Shown in pieces: positions 27,262-36,620 of a stretch of DNA of 64,000 nt (its first letter is position 1; the number at the start of each line of letters is the position of its first letter). Origin of the DNA: Marinobacter sp. SS13-12 (GTDB lineage: Bacteria; Pseudomonadota; Gammaproteobacteria; Pseudomonadales; Oleiphilaceae); contig NZ_JASSUA010000001.1 of assembly GCF_030227115.1 (NCBI RefSeq), positions 2,604,001-2,668,000 on the forward strand, in the 5' to 3' direction. Made by a program: the position numbers and the translations under genes. The notes beneath the pieces were generated by a model. That model did not search any database, was not told where the DNA came from, and saw nothing but the letters and a program-made list of their open reading frames with translations.

Positions 27262-28104
27262 ATGAAGTTTACCGGTACCGAGAAATACGTAGCCACTGAC
27301 GACCTGCAAATGGCGGTCAATGCAGCCATCACGCTGCAACGGCCGTTACTGATCAAGGGTGAACCCGGCACTGGTAAAACCCTGCTGGCGGAAGAGATGG
27401 CCGCTGCCCTTGGTATGCGCCTGATTCCCTGGCACATCAAGTCCACTACCAAGGCCCAGCAGGGCCTGTACGAGTATGATGCGGTCTCCCGCCTGCGGGA
27501 TTCCCAGCTCGGGGACGAGAAGGTCAAGGACATCGGCAACTACATCGTCAAGGGTAAGCTGTGGGAAGCCTTCGAGTCTGAGGAACAGGTGGTGCTGCTG
27601 ATTGACGAGATCGACAAGGCGGACATCGAGTTCCCGAATGATCTTTTGCTGGAACTCGACCGCATGGAGTTCTTCGTCTACGAGACGCAAAAGCTTGTGC
27701 GCGCGAAACACCGTCCAATCATCGTGATCACCAGCAACAACGAAAAAGAGCTACCGGATGCCTTCCTGCGCCGCTGTTTCTTCCACTACATCAGCTTCCC
27801 GAACCACGACACCATGCAGAGCATTGTGGATGTGCATTTCCCGGCCCTGCAGCAACAGGTGGTACGGGATGCGCTGGAAGTGTTCTTTGATGTGCGCAAG
27901 GTGCCGGGGCTGAAGAAAAAACCGTCTACGTCCGAACTGATCGACTGGCTGAAACTGCTGATGGCGGACGAGTTGTCTGCCAAAATGTTGCAGGAAAAGG
28001 ACACCAGCTCCGCCTTGCCACCGCTTTATGGCGCCCTGGTGAAGAACGAGCAGGATGTCCACCTGTTGCAGAAATTGGCCTTCATGGCCCGTCGTCGCAG
28101 CTGA
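27262..28104 (+). CDS. MoxR-family AAA+ ATPase
   Basis: The ATPase of 280 residues has Walker A KGEPGTGKT at residues 32-40, Walker B VVLLIDEIDKAD near residue 112, a sensor-1 Asn in VITSNNEKELPDAF, and an arginine-finger-like RRCFFHYI. MoxR ATPases act as chaperones that activate or assemble VWA-linked complexes. VWA genes sit on both sides here, a standard MoxR-VWA arrangement. The downstream VWA gene follows after 22 bases, so the two are surely co-expressed. Confidence 0.9.
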   Translation: MKFTGTEKYVATDDLQMAVNAAITLQRPLLIKGEPGTGKTLLAEEMAAALGMRLIPWHIKSTTKAQQGLYEYDAVSRLRDSQLGDEKVKDIGNYIVKGKLWEAFESEEQVVLLIDEIDKADIEFPNDLLLELDRMEFFVYETQKLVRAKHRPIIVITSNNEKELPDAFLRRCFFHYISFPNHDTMQSIVDVHFPALQQQVVRDALEVFFDVRKVPGLKKKPSTSELIDWLKLLMADELSAKMLQEKDTSSALPPLYGALVKNEQDVHLLQKLAFMARRRS

Positions 28105-28126
28105 AATCCGGCAAGAGCAACACTGT

Positions 28127-29305
28127 ATGTTGATTGATTTTTTTCTCGAAGTCCGGCGCGCAAAGGTCCCCGCCAGCCTGCGTGAATTCCTCGATCTGCT
28201 GGAAGCCCTGCAGAACCGGCTGGCTTTCGCCAATATGGAAGAATTCTACTATCTGGCCCGGGTGTGCCTGGTCAAGGACGAGCGCCATTTCGACAAGTTT
28301 GACCGGGCATTCCAGGCCTATTTCGAGGGTATTGAAAACCTCGACGACCTGATGGAAGCACTGATTCCCGACGACTGGCTGCGGGCGGAATTTGAAAAGC
28401 AGTTGTCCGAGGAAGACAAGGCAAAGATCGATTCCCTGGGTGGCCTGGAAGAGCTGATCGAAACCTTCAAGAAGCGCATGGAAGAGCAGAAGGAGCGGCA
28501 CCAGGGCGGCAACAAGTGGATCGGTACCGGTGGCACCTCACCCTTTGGTGCTAACGGTTATAACCCCGAAGGTTTCCGTATTGGCCAGAACAAGGGCCGT
28601 CACGGCCGTGCGGTGAAAGTCTGGGAAAAGCGCGAGTTCAAGGATCTGGATGACAGCGTCACCCTCGGCATTCGCAATATCAAGGTGGCCATGCGTCGGC
28701 TGCGGAAATTTGCCCGCCAGGGCGCTGCCGACCAGCTGGATATGGACGATACCATCCGCTCCACCGCCCGCAATGCCGGCTACCTGGACCTGAAAATGGT
28801 TCCCGAGCGGCACAACGCGGTCAAGGTGCTGATCTTCTTCGATGTGGGCGGTTCCATGGATCCCCACGTGCGGGTGTGCGAAGAGCTGTTCTCCGCCGCG
28901 CGGATGGAGTTCAAGCATATGGAATACTTCTACTTCCATAACTTCGTCTACGAGAGCGTGTGGAAGAACAATGTTCGCCGCATGAACGAGACCACCAGTA
29001 CCTGGGACATCCTTCACAAGTACACCCCGGACTACAAGGTGATCTTTGTAGGGGATGCCACCATGGCGCCCTATGAAATTTCGCACCCGGGCGGTTCCAT
29101 CGAGCACTGGAACGAGGAAGCGGGGGCCACATGGTTCCAGCGAATCACCGAACATTTCCGCAAGGTCGTGTGGATTAACCCGCTGCCAGAGAATTACTGG
29201 GGGCAGGGTGGCTCACTGGGCATGACCCGGCAACTGGTGAATGACCACATGTACCCGCTGACCATTGAAGGCCTGGAATCGGCCATGAAACAGTTGAGCA
29301 AATAA
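28127..29305 (+). CDS. Cytosolic VWA protein (CoxE-like), MoxR partner
   Basis: The protein of 392 residues has no signal peptide. A helical N-terminal half with charged coiled-coil character (about residues 90-130) leads to a C-terminal VWA domain. Its metal site reads DVGGS at residues 239-243, so the first Ser of the usual DxSxS is Gly; this is typical for this subgroup as I know it. A later FVGDATMAPYEI block supplies the distal Asp. ATG 28127 is preferred; the in-frame extension to 28055 runs through the moxR end and is not protein-like. It probably works with the upstream MoxR ATPase. Confidence 0.88.
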   Translation: MLIDFFLEVRRAKVPASLREFLDLLEALQNRLAFANMEEFYYLARVCLVKDERHFDKFDRAFQAYFEGIENLDDLMEALIPDDWLRAEFEKQLSEEDKAKIDSLGGLEELIETFKKRMEEQKERHQGGNKWIGTGGTSPFGANGYNPEGFRIGQNKGRHGRAVKVWEKREFKDLDDSVTLGIRNIKVAMRRLRKFARQGAADQLDMDDTIRSTARNAGYLDLKMVPERHNAVKVLIFFDVGGSMDPHVRVCEELFSAARMEFKHMEYFYFHNFVYESVWKNNVRRMNETTSTWDILHKYTPDYKVIFVGDATMAPYEISHPGGSIEHWNEEAGATWFQRITEHFRKVVWINPLPENYWGQGGSLGMTRQLVNDHMYPLTIEGLESAMKQLSK

Positions 29306-29610
29306 AAAAAGCCGATGCGGTTGAGGGCATCGGCTAAGCTCGGCATATCAAACGGGATAGCTATCGTAGCTTCCCCGCACCTCAGTACCTGCAAGTCCAG
29401 GGCCATGTAATTAATAATATTATAAATCAATCATATAGTCATTGCGGCATGGGTCATGGCGTAACGTGACACTCCCCCCTGTTTCTTCCCTGTCAAAAAA
29501 ACCGACGCTTTCGGATTCCCAATTGGTGATCTGGATACCGTTCTTGCCTGTTACCAAGTGTTACTCTTTCTTCCGGATTGTTACAGAAGATTGCAAGAGG
29601 CAGGAAGCGT
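29306..29610. other. Intergenic region before the Glt/Agl-like operon
   Basis: A hairpin (AGCCGATGC 29310-29318 with GCATCGGCT 29327-29335) follows the VWA stop. It has no T-run on the plus strand but seven A's on its left side, so it would terminate minus-strand transcripts best; it may still act as an mRNA 3' end. From about 29407 the DNA is very AT-rich (TTAATAATATTATAAATCAATC) and probably holds the promoter of the next operon. I cannot fix its boxes. Confidence 0.45.
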
Positions 29611-30183
29611 ATGGTTGCCGGAGAGCAGGTTATGGCGCAGGTAACAGAGCTGGTTGAGCGCGGATTCGGCGGGACACTGGCCACTGTGGCGGCCTTGTTC
29701 ATGGCCCTGGCTGTCCCCTTCGGGCAAGAGGCCTTCGCCGACACGCTGGACAGCGAGATAGATCGCCTGAAAGCCGACGTGGCGGATCTCAGCCAGAGTC
29801 TTTATGAGCTGGAAGAAGACGTGCTTTATCCCGCCGATACGCAGGTGGCAGTTTTCCTGACACTCAAGGATCGGGAAGGGCTTGAGCTGGACACGGTGGA
29901 GTTGTACCTCAACGGCACGCCAGTAGCCTCACACCTCTATACCGAGCGAGAGCGCGGTTCGCTCAAACAGGGCGGTGTCCAGCGCCTCTACATCGGTAAC
30001 CTCCCCCACGGAGCCCATCAGCTGAAAGCGGTGCTCACCGCCCGCTCTGCAAATGAGCGATTCGTTCGCCGGGAAGTCACTCACGATTTCCGCAAGCGCC
30101 CTGGCGAATCCCGACTCCAGATGACGCTGGATGCCCGGGCCCCCGATTTCGAACCGGTTGTTTCGTTTCAGGAATGGAAGTAG
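29611..30183 (+). CDS. Exported coiled-coil protein, first gene of the trans-envelope machine operon
   Basis: The protein of about 190 residues has an N-terminal hydrophobic export signal (ATVAALFMALAVPFG, cleavage near AFA-D). A short predicted coiled coil follows (DSEIDRLKADVADLSQSLYELEED), then a beta-rich domain (VAVFLTLKDREGL, VELYLNGTPV, LPHGAHQLKAVL). I do not recognise the family; similar genes may be mislabelled as AraC regulators, but no DNA-binding motif is visible. ATG 29632, with GGAGAG 6 bases upstream, is an equally good start. The next gene begins 6 bases after its stop. Confidence 0.7.
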   Translation: MVAGEQVMAQVTELVERGFGGTLATVAALFMALAVPFGQEAFADTLDSEIDRLKADVADLSQSLYELEEDVLYPADTQVAVFLTLKDREGLELDTVELYLNGTPVASHLYTERERGSLKQGGVQRLYIGNLPHGAHQLKAVLTARSANERFVRREVTHDFRKRPGESRLQMTLDARAPDFEPVVSFQEWK

Positions 30184-30189
30184 GACGAA

Positions 30190-31839
30190 ATGATGGCGTT
30201 GCAACCCCGGCTCGTTAGATTCACTGGTTTTATCATCCTCGCGCTGGCCTGCATGCCAGTGCCAGCAAGCCCTGTGAGTGATGACAAAGCTCGATTGCTC
30301 AGCGGTCTGGCCAGGTTCGTTCTGGACTCCGGGGACCCGGCGGCCGCCTTGCGCTATACCCGGAACCTGTCCACTGAAACGGACCAGCTCGTTCGCGCCA
30401 GAGCGCTGATGGTTACCGGTAATGGCGACAACGCCCGGAGGTTACTCGAACAACTTCTGGCCGGGCAGTACTATCGTGGCCAGGCGGCCCTTTTGCTGGC
30501 TGACCTGGCGGCGAGTAGCGGCGAGCAAGAAGCGGCGGGGAACTATCTTGAAACCGCAGCCAGACTTGCCCACGGCGAGACACGGCAGCAGGCACTGTAT
30601 CGCCTGGCCGAGCTCCACCGCGAAGCGGATCAAACCGACAGGGCCGGGCAGGTGCTCGCCGCCATGGAGCCCGGTTACTGGTCGGCCCTGGGCTACATGA
30701 ATATTTCCGCTGATTACGGCAAGCGGGACCTGAACCCGTCCCGGGCACTGGTAGCGCTACGGGTGGCGTTGGCCATGTCGGAAGAAGACACCGACACCCG
30801 GCGCAGCGAGGAACTCAGAAGTCGCCTTCTGGTGCGGGCAGGCCATCTTGCGCACATGCACGAAGACCACGACAAGGCCATCAGCTTTCTGGAAAAGGTG
30901 CCCCTTGAGAGTTACAGCACACCCCAGGGCCTGTATCTCCGCGGCCTGGCGCTATCAGCGAACGGTAATCAGCGAGCAGCCATGCAGTCCTGGCATCGCG
31001 CCAAAAAGTATCCGCTGGCCTATCCGGGTGTTGCCAATGCCTGGCTGGGGACCGGGCGTGGGTACGATCTTTCCGGTTATCTTGGTCAGGCCGGGGAGGC
31101 CTATCTGGCTGCCAACGCCTCGTTCGAGAGCGAACGGGTAACCCTGCGGAAGCTGGCAGACCAGATTCGCGACAAGGGCGCCTACCAGGCACTGGTCAGA
31201 GATGCCCGGGATTCCAACGCTGAGTGGTTCCTGGCGGACAGCCGGACACTGACCCAGCCAAGAACGGCCTATCTGCTGCGATTCATGGAACAGGCCCGGG
31301 CCCAGGAAGCCGTCAACCGCGTGGCGGAACTGGAACAGGTCAGCCAACAGCTTGCCCAACGTGAAGACAGCCTCGCGGTCTTCCGCCGGGCCATCCGGGA
31401 GCGCCTTGGGCCCGCTGACAATTCCACAGCTAACGGCGCTCGCTACAACGATCAGATCGAGGCGCTGTCGGAGCGAATTGCTGCCTTGAACGAACGTGCG
31501 ACGTCTGTTGCACAGAAGGAGGCGTTACGAGGCGCCGCCAGTACCCTGGCAGACCTGAAGTCCTCCCTTGGGAAGCTGGATCAGAGGCTTGCAGCAAAGG
31601 ACCGCCGTCTGAGCGAGTTGTTGGCCCGGACCGACCGGGCTATGGAACGGGTAAGAGGGATTCGAGGCCGGACCACCCGGTTGCAGGCTGAGGCGGAAGA
31701 AGCCCTCGACAAGATTGCGCTTGCCTATGTGGAAGACCAGGACGACCGCATGGCGTTTGCCCTGGACCGCACCGAACAGCAGATTGCCCACCTGTACGAA
31801 TACCTTGCCCTGCAGAACATCAAACGGGGTGAGCCATGA
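30190..31839 (+). CDS. Exported TPR/coiled-coil protein
   Basis: The protein of 549 residues has a signal peptide (cleavage near VPA-S). About 300 residues of degenerate tetratricopeptide repeats follow (ALLLADLAASSGEQEAA, ALYRLAELHREADQ). The C-terminal third (about 375-530) is charged coiled coil (NDQIEALSERIAALNER, KSSLGKLDQRLAAKD). It is likely periplasmic and may build a long scaffold. By position it resembles the TPR/coiled-coil partners of Agl-Glt-type complexes, but I cannot match it to a specific subunit. It overlaps the next gene by 4 bases. Confidence 0.75.
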   Translation: MMALQPRLVRFTGFIILALACMPVPASPVSDDKARLLSGLARFVLDSGDPAAALRYTRNLSTETDQLVRARALMVTGNGDNARRLLEQLLAGQYYRGQAALLLADLAASSGEQEAAGNYLETAARLAHGETRQQALYRLAELHREADQTDRAGQVLAAMEPGYWSALGYMNISADYGKRDLNPSRALVALRVALAMSEEDTDTRRSEELRSRLLVRAGHLAHMHEDHDKAISFLEKVPLESYSTPQGLYLRGLALSANGNQRAAMQSWHRAKKYPLAYPGVANAWLGTGRGYDLSGYLGQAGEAYLAANASFESERVTLRKLADQIRDKGAYQALVRDARDSNAEWFLADSRTLTQPRTAYLLRFMEQARAQEAVNRVAELEQVSQQLAQREDSLAVFRRAIRERLGPADNSTANGARYNDQIEALSERIAALNERATSVAQKEALRGAASTLADLKSSLGKLDQRLAAKDRRLSELLARTDRAMERVRGIRGRTTRLQAEAEEALDKIALAYVEDQDDRMAFALDRTEQQIAHLYEYLALQNIKRGEP

Positions 31840-34637
31840 GACGCCTGCTGATCGTTTCCCTGGCCGTGACCCTGTCGTTGCCCGGCGTGAAGGCTATGGC
31901 CCAGGAATCCTTCCGGGTAGAGCTGGGGCGCGATGGAGAAACCATCGGCGACATGCGGCCGGTCTTCCTCGAATTCAAAACCCGCCCCATGCCGGCAATC
32001 TCTCCCACGGAAGTGGCCCGGCGCTACCAACGCCTGTTCGATAATTCCGACGAGCCCGAGGTGCGGATTGATGCCCTGAACCGGTTATCGAACATCCAGA
32101 AAGTCACCGGTGAAGACGTCAGTTTCGACGATGAGAGAGAGCAGCAGGTGTACCGCCAGGCTCTGGACAGCTACGAATCCATCCTGGACCGGGGCTCCTA
32201 TCAGGGCCGGCTTGATGAGTTGCTTTACCAGATGGCGAAAGCCCATGCCTATACCGGTCAGGCGGAAGAGTCCATTGATCGCCTGCGCCAGCTTGTCGGT
32301 CTTTATCCCTCGTCGACTCTTGTGCCGGAAGCCCGTTTCCGGATTGCTGAAGCGTCATTCTCGGCGGGTGACTATGCGGTGGCGGAGTCTGAATATAGTC
32401 GTGTTATCTCGGGATATGGCGCAGAAAACCTCAAGACCAAGGCTCGTTACATGCAGGGCTGGAGCCAGTACAAGCAGGGTCCTTCCGCATGGCAAAGAGC
32501 CGGGGAAACGTTTCTGGCCGTACTGGACAGGTTCAGCGGTGAAACGGACAGCTTTCGACGGATTCCCACCGATGATGCCGAACTGGTGGAGGACACCTTC
32601 CGGATAATCGCCCTGATGGCGGCGGACGCCCGGGGCGCGAATTCACTGGCTCAATGGTTGGATAACGCCGGCGGCAGGGACTATGCCTACCTGCTTTATG
32701 ACCGGCTTGCCGACTACTACGCCAGCAACGCCCGTTATGAGGACAGCGTGACCGTCAACCGGCGTTTTGTGGATGAGCACTACAACCACCCGGCTGCGCC
32801 TGCGTTTCTTGCCCAGAATGTGGATGTATGGCTCATGGCCGGACGGGCAGGCCGAGCCAGGGAAGCCCGGGCAGATTACGTGACAATGTTTTCAGAGAAC
32901 GACCGGTACCAGGCACTTGCCGATTCCGATCGCCAGCGTTGGCAGTCGTTCAGCCGGTCGCTGGCAGACTACCATTATGACCAGGCGGAGGAGTCCGCGG
33001 GTGAGCGTAAGCGTGAGCAATTCAGCCTCGCCGCGGATTACTACCGCCAGCTGGCTCCACGGCTTACCGAGCCCGGTGAAGTGCTCCGGCTCTCCGGCGA
33101 TGCCTTCCTGCAGGCTGGCGAGTACCGGGATGCACTGACCGGATTCCGGCAGGCGGCTTATGACACCAACGGATATCCGGGCGCTGGAGATGCCGCGTGG
33201 GCCGCTGTTGTACTCCAGCGCGGAGCACTGGACAGCCGATATGCCCTGAGCGCCACACTGGACGATCTGGCGCTTGAAGCAGAGCGTTTTGCTGAAGCCT
33301 TTGCGAATGACCCGCGCCTGCCCGGGCTGAATGCCGATATCGCTAACCGGTTACTGGCGCAGGGGCGTCACGATGATGCTCTGCGCTTTGCCGAGGCGGC
33401 CATTGCCCATCCGGCCGCCGGGGGCCAGGCGCGTTACAGTGCCTGGCTGGTTGCTGGTGAGGCGTTTGTTGCCGGGGGGGCTTTCGGCCTGGCTGAAAAC
33501 GCCTGGCGCAAGTCACTGGCGCTGTTGGAGTCCGGCGCGCTTCCGGATAATCAGGGCAGAGACACAGAAAGCCTGCAGCGCCAACTGGCGAGCAGTATCT
33601 ACTATCAGGGGGAACAGGCCGCCAAGGAGGGTAGAACGGATCAGGCAGTTGCCCATTTCCAGAGGGTGGAATCCGTCCTCCCGCGGTCGGATATTGCCGT
33701 CAAGGGCCGTTACGACGCCGCCAATACCCTGTTGAAGGCGGATCGCTGGCAGGCTGCGATCAATGAATTGAACCGTTTCCGTGCTGACTATCCGAACCAT
33801 GAACTCACCAGTACGGTCAGCGAAAAACTGGTGTTCGCCTACCAGTCTTCAGAACAACCAGTTCGAGCCGCAGACGAGCTGATGGCCGGAGCAGGGGCGG
33901 AAGCACCAGCCTGGGAACGCCAGCTCAGAGCTGCGGAGCTTTACCACCAGGCCAACGCCCATAACCGGCGCAACCGGATTTACGTGGCCTGGCTCAACGG
34001 TGCCGAAGCCGCTCTTGCACCGCCGGATTCCGGCGCCCATATCCGCAACCAGACCATGCGCCAGCGCCTGATCGAGGCCGACGTTGAACCACGCCGGTAT
34101 CGCGCTGAACTGGTGGAACAGGAACTGGCCAGCCGCTGGCACTCGGACGACACCCTGGCCTGGGCCGGCAGGGCAGCCATGGTGCTGGGTGAGGGCGAAG
34201 CGGCGCAATTTGCGGGCGTGGCACTGCAACATCCCCTGGGGCCATCGCTTGAGAAAAAACAGCAGGCACTGGAATCGGCCCGGGAGCGTCTGGCACAGGC
34301 CGAACAATTGGGTGGCGATGCCTTGCGCTCAGAAATTCTCTTCCGGCGGGCCGAGCTCTATCGGGTAATGGCTCAGGACCTGATTGCCTCGCAAGCGCCA
34401 GCGGACCTGAACGAGCTGGAAGCCATGCAGTACCAGATGCTGCTTGAGGAAGAGGCGTATCCGTTCGAGGAGAAAGCCATCAAGCTGCACGCGCAGAATC
34501 ATCAACGGCTGGCCGATGGTGAGTTTGACCACTGGGTCGAGCAAAGTCTTCAGGTGCTGGCAAAGCTGTTCCCCGGCCGTTATGACCGGGACGTTCGCTG
34601 GATGACATGGAATGAGGAGTCTAACGATGGTGCCTGA
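31836..34637 (+). CDS. Large periplasmic TPR protein
   Basis: The protein of 933 residues has a signal peptide (cleavage near AMA-Q). Degenerate TPR helices then run over most of its length: LYQMAKAHAYTGQAEESI, FRIAEASFSAGDYAVAE, ANRLLAQGRHDDALRFAEAA and others. A YbgF/BamD-like spacing of repeats appears near residues 100-200. It is the largest protein of the operon and a candidate for the periplasmic rod between inner-membrane motor and outer-membrane lipoprotein, analogous to the large TPR component of Glt systems; that is inference. It overlaps the genes on both sides. Confidence 0.78.
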   Translation: MRRLLIVSLAVTLSLPGVKAMAQESFRVELGRDGETIGDMRPVFLEFKTRPMPAISPTEVARRYQRLFDNSDEPEVRIDALNRLSNIQKVTGEDVSFDDEREQQVYRQALDSYESILDRGSYQGRLDELLYQMAKAHAYTGQAEESIDRLRQLVGLYPSSTLVPEARFRIAEASFSAGDYAVAESEYSRVISGYGAENLKTKARYMQGWSQYKQGPSAWQRAGETFLAVLDRFSGETDSFRRIPTDDAELVEDTFRIIALMAADARGANSLAQWLDNAGGRDYAYLLYDRLADYYASNARYEDSVTVNRRFVDEHYNHPAAPAFLAQNVDVWLMAGRAGRAREARADYVTMFSENDRYQALADSDRQRWQSFSRSLADYHYDQAEESAGERKREQFSLAADYYRQLAPRLTEPGEVLRLSGDAFLQAGEYRDALTGFRQAAYDTNGYPGAGDAAWAAVVLQRGALDSRYALSATLDDLALEAERFAEAFANDPRLPGLNADIANRLLAQGRHDDALRFAEAAIAHPAAGGQARYSAWLVAGEAFVAGGAFGLAENAWRKSLALLESGALPDNQGRDTESLQRQLASSIYYQGEQAAKEGRTDQAVAHFQRVESVLPRSDIAVKGRYDAANTLLKADRWQAAINELNRFRADYPNHELTSTVSEKLVFAYQSSEQPVRAADELMAGAGAEAPAWERQLRAAELYHQANAHNRRNRIYVAWLNGAEAALAPPDSGAHIRNQTMRQRLIEADVEPRRYRAELVEQELASRWHSDDTLAWAGRAAMVLGEGEAAQFAGVALQHPLGPSLEKKQQALESARERLAQAEQLGGDALRSEILFRRAELYRVMAQDLIASQAPADLNELEAMQYQMLLEEEAYPFEEKAIKLHAQNHQRLADGEFDHWVEQSLQVLAKLFPGRYDRDVRWMTWNEESNDGA

Positions 34638-35097
34638 TGCGGTTCGCTCCCTGGTGTTGATGTTCTGCCTGTCTGTGCTGGTGACCGGTTGTGCCAGTAA
34701 GCCCGAGCCCGAACCTGTTGTGGACAGCAGCGCCGAGGCCGGCGAGCTCGCCCGCCAGGCATGGCAGGCGCAGCAGCAGGGCAAGACTGAAGAGGCCCTG
34801 GCTCGGTACCGGCAGGCTTTCAACCTGGACCCCGGCAATGCCATGACGGCCAACAACCTGGCGTTACTGTTGCGGGAGCAGGGGCGCTTTGGCGAGGCAG
34901 CATCGATGTTGCGAAAAGGGCTGGAGCATTCGCCGGACACCGAAGAGCTGCATTACAACCTGGCGATTATCTCGGAGCTTTACCTGCTCGACCTGGATAC
35001 CGCACTACGCCATTACCGCCGTTACAGCGAACTGGCCGATGCCGAAGGCAAACAGGTGGCCGGCTGGATTGCGGACCTGGAAAGGAGGGTCGAGTAA
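34627..35097 (+). CDS. TPR lipoprotein
   Basis: The protein of 156 residues has a lipoprotein signal (MFCLSVLVTGCAS, lipobox VTGC) and three or so TPR repeats (AWQAQQQGKTEEALARYRQAFNLDPGNA, NNLALLLREQGRFGEAA). It should sit in the outer or inner membrane facing the periplasm, since the +2 residue is Ala and not Asp. ATG 34627 follows GAGGAG by 7 bases, inside the end of the preceding gene. Its architecture is what I would expect of a GltE-like TPR lipoprotein. Confidence 0.8.
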   Translation: MVPDAVRSLVLMFCLSVLVTGCASKPEPEPVVDSSAEAGELARQAWQAQQQGKTEEALARYRQAFNLDPGNAMTANNLALLLREQGRFGEAASMLRKGLEHSPDTEELHYNLAIISELYLLDLDTALRHYRRYSELADAEGKQVAGWIADLERRVE

Positions 35098-35415
35098 ATG
35101 AGCAAATCCCCCTTGCTGGCAGTAGCCGGACTGATTGCGCTTCTGGCAACACTTCCGTCACAGGCTGTTGCGACAGAAAGTGACACCGTAGCGCTCTCGG
35201 TGGAGGGTATCACCCGCCATACCGGCGATGACGACCCGGGCGTGCTCTATATCCTGCCCTGGCAGCCACCCACCCTGCCACGCCGGACGCGGGCAGAGCT
35301 GGAGGCAGGTAATGAAGAATTGCTTGAACCCAAGGATCCGCTGACGCTGGAGCGTCACCGGAAATTTCGTGAAACGCTGAATCCGTCCCTGGATTCCACG
35401 CTGTCCCTGCAGTAG
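35098..35415 (+). CDS. Small secreted protein of unknown function
   Basis: The protein of 105 residues has a signal peptide (cleavage near AVA-T) and a short mature part rich in Pro, Arg and Glu, including GVLYILPWQPPTLPRRTR. I recognise no domain. The start directly follows the stop of the TPR lipoprotein gene, and ExbB starts 16 bases after it, so it is an integral part of the operon. It may be a small linker or plug of the complex. Confidence 0.7.
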   Translation: MSKSPLLAVAGLIALLATLPSQAVATESDTVALSVEGITRHTGDDDPGVLYILPWQPPTLPRRTRAELEAGNEELLEPKDPLTLERHRKFRETLNPSLDSTLSLQ

Positions 35416-35431
35416 AAACGGGAGTCTGAAT

Positions 35432-36088
35432 ATGCTGGAAACTGTTGTTCGATTTTTTCAGGAAGGTGGTCCCTTCATGTACCCCATCGCCCTTGTGCTG
35501 GCGGTCGGCCTGGCGATCACCATTGAACGTTTTGTCTATCTCGCTTCGGTGCGGCGGCGAAACCGCCTGGCGTTCGAGAAAGGCATACTGCCGCTGCTGC
35601 GTAAGCGGGACTACCAGCGTGCCATGAAAGCGGCCAGCAATTCCGACAGTGCTATCGCTTCTATCATGAGTGCCGGTATCGGTCGGCTGCTCAATAATCA
35701 TCCCCGCGAAGATGTTGAATACGCCATGGAAGAGGGCTTGATGGAAGTGTTGCCGCGACTGGAGAAACGCACCCAGTACCTGGCCACACTGGCCAATATT
35801 GCCACCTTGCTGGGACTGCTTGGCACCATCATCGGCCTGATAGCCGCCTTCACGGCGGTCGCCGCCGCGGACCCGTCACAGAAGGCGTCCTTGTTGTCGG
35901 AAAGCATTTCCGTGGCCATGAACACCACCGCCTTCGGGCTGATGTCGGCGATTCCGTTGCTGATGTTCCATGCATTGCTTCAGACCCGCACCAACGAGAT
36001 TGTCGACAGTTTCGAGATGGCCGGTGTGAAGCTGCTGAACATCATTTCCGAGCAGACGTCGCCCTCACCAAAGCAATCCGCCGCCTGA
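35432..36088 (+). CDS. MotA/TolQ/ExbB-family proton-channel protein
   Basis: The protein of 218 residues has the family's three membrane segments: FMYPIALVLAVGLAITIERF near residues 13-34, IATLLGLLGTIIGLIAAF near 118-138, and NTTAFGLMSAIPLLMFHALL near 160-185. GLLGTIIGLIAAF and AMNTTAFGL are the conserved TolQ/ExbB proton-path motifs. It should form a pentameric stator that uses the proton motive force. Two ExbD-like genes and a TonB-like gene follow immediately. The genetic setting is unlike iron-uptake TonB loci, because no receptor gene is present. Confidence 0.92.
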   Translation: MLETVVRFFQEGGPFMYPIALVLAVGLAITIERFVYLASVRRRNRLAFEKGILPLLRKRDYQRAMKAASNSDSAIASIMSAGIGRLLNNHPREDVEYAMEEGLMEVLPRLEKRTQYLATLANIATLLGLLGTIIGLIAAFTAVAAADPSQKASLLSESISVAMNTTAFGLMSAIPLLMFHALLQTRTNEIVDSFEMAGVKLLNIISEQTSPSPKQSAA

Positions 36089-36104
36089 GCCGGGGTTTCG
36101 CAGT

Positions 36105-36620
36105 ATGAGACGAAAGCATCGCAGGCTCGCCAGCAATCCGGAACTGGACATCACGCCGTTCCTGAATCTTATGATCGTGCTGGTACCGGTTTTGCTGCTG
36201 GGCATGGTGTTCAGCCAGATCCGGATGATTGAGCTGAACTTCCCGGGCATGGAAGCCGGTGAGGCACCGGAGGCCGACGAGTTGCGGCTGGTGGTTGCCC
36301 TGATACCGGACGGACTGGAAGTGCTGGACAGCGAGCGCGGCGTCATCCGGACGCTGCCACTGGTGGAAGGTGAGCAGGATTTCGACGGCTTGCGGGAAAC
36401 CCTGAAACAGGTCAAGCAACGGGTGCCGGACAAGACGGATATCGTCCTTGAGGTCGGCCCGGAGATCGATTACCAGACACTGGTGACAACCATGGACACG
36501 CTTCGTTCCTACCAGGCCGTAGTAGCCGCCAGCGTGGTGGAAGGAGAGCTGTTTCCGGATGTTGCCCTGGCTGACGCTCCTGAAAACCGGGCACTGTCGG
36601 ATACCGGGGAGGGCGTATGA
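36105..36620 (+). CDS. ExbD/TolR-like protein lacking the membrane Asp
   Basis: The protein of 171 residues has a single N-terminal membrane helix (FLNLMIVLVPVLLLGMVF) and a periplasmic C-terminal domain typical of ExbD/TolR. In ExbD the motif TPFxD carries the Asp that shuttles protons; here it reads ITPFLNLMIVL, with Asn21 (codon AAT at 36165-36167) instead. It would therefore be a structural or regulatory subunit that cannot relay protons by that residue. The second ExbD-like gene, which keeps its Asp, overlaps by 4 bases, so the two may form a heterodimer in the stator. Confidence 0.88.
   Translation: MRRKHRRLASNPELDITPFLNLMIVLVPVLLLGMVFSQIRMIELNFPGMEAGEAPEADELRLVVALIPDGLEVLDSERGVIRTLPLVEGEQDFDGLRETLKQVKQRVPDKTDIVLEVGPEIDYQTLVTTMDTLRSYQAVVAASVVEGELFPDVALADAPENRALSDTGEGV

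Noticed and set aside
29611..30183. AraC-family regulator label for the first gene of the machine operon
   Set aside because: The protein has an export signal and beta/coiled-coil content and no helix-turn-helix, so a DNA-binding role is not supported.
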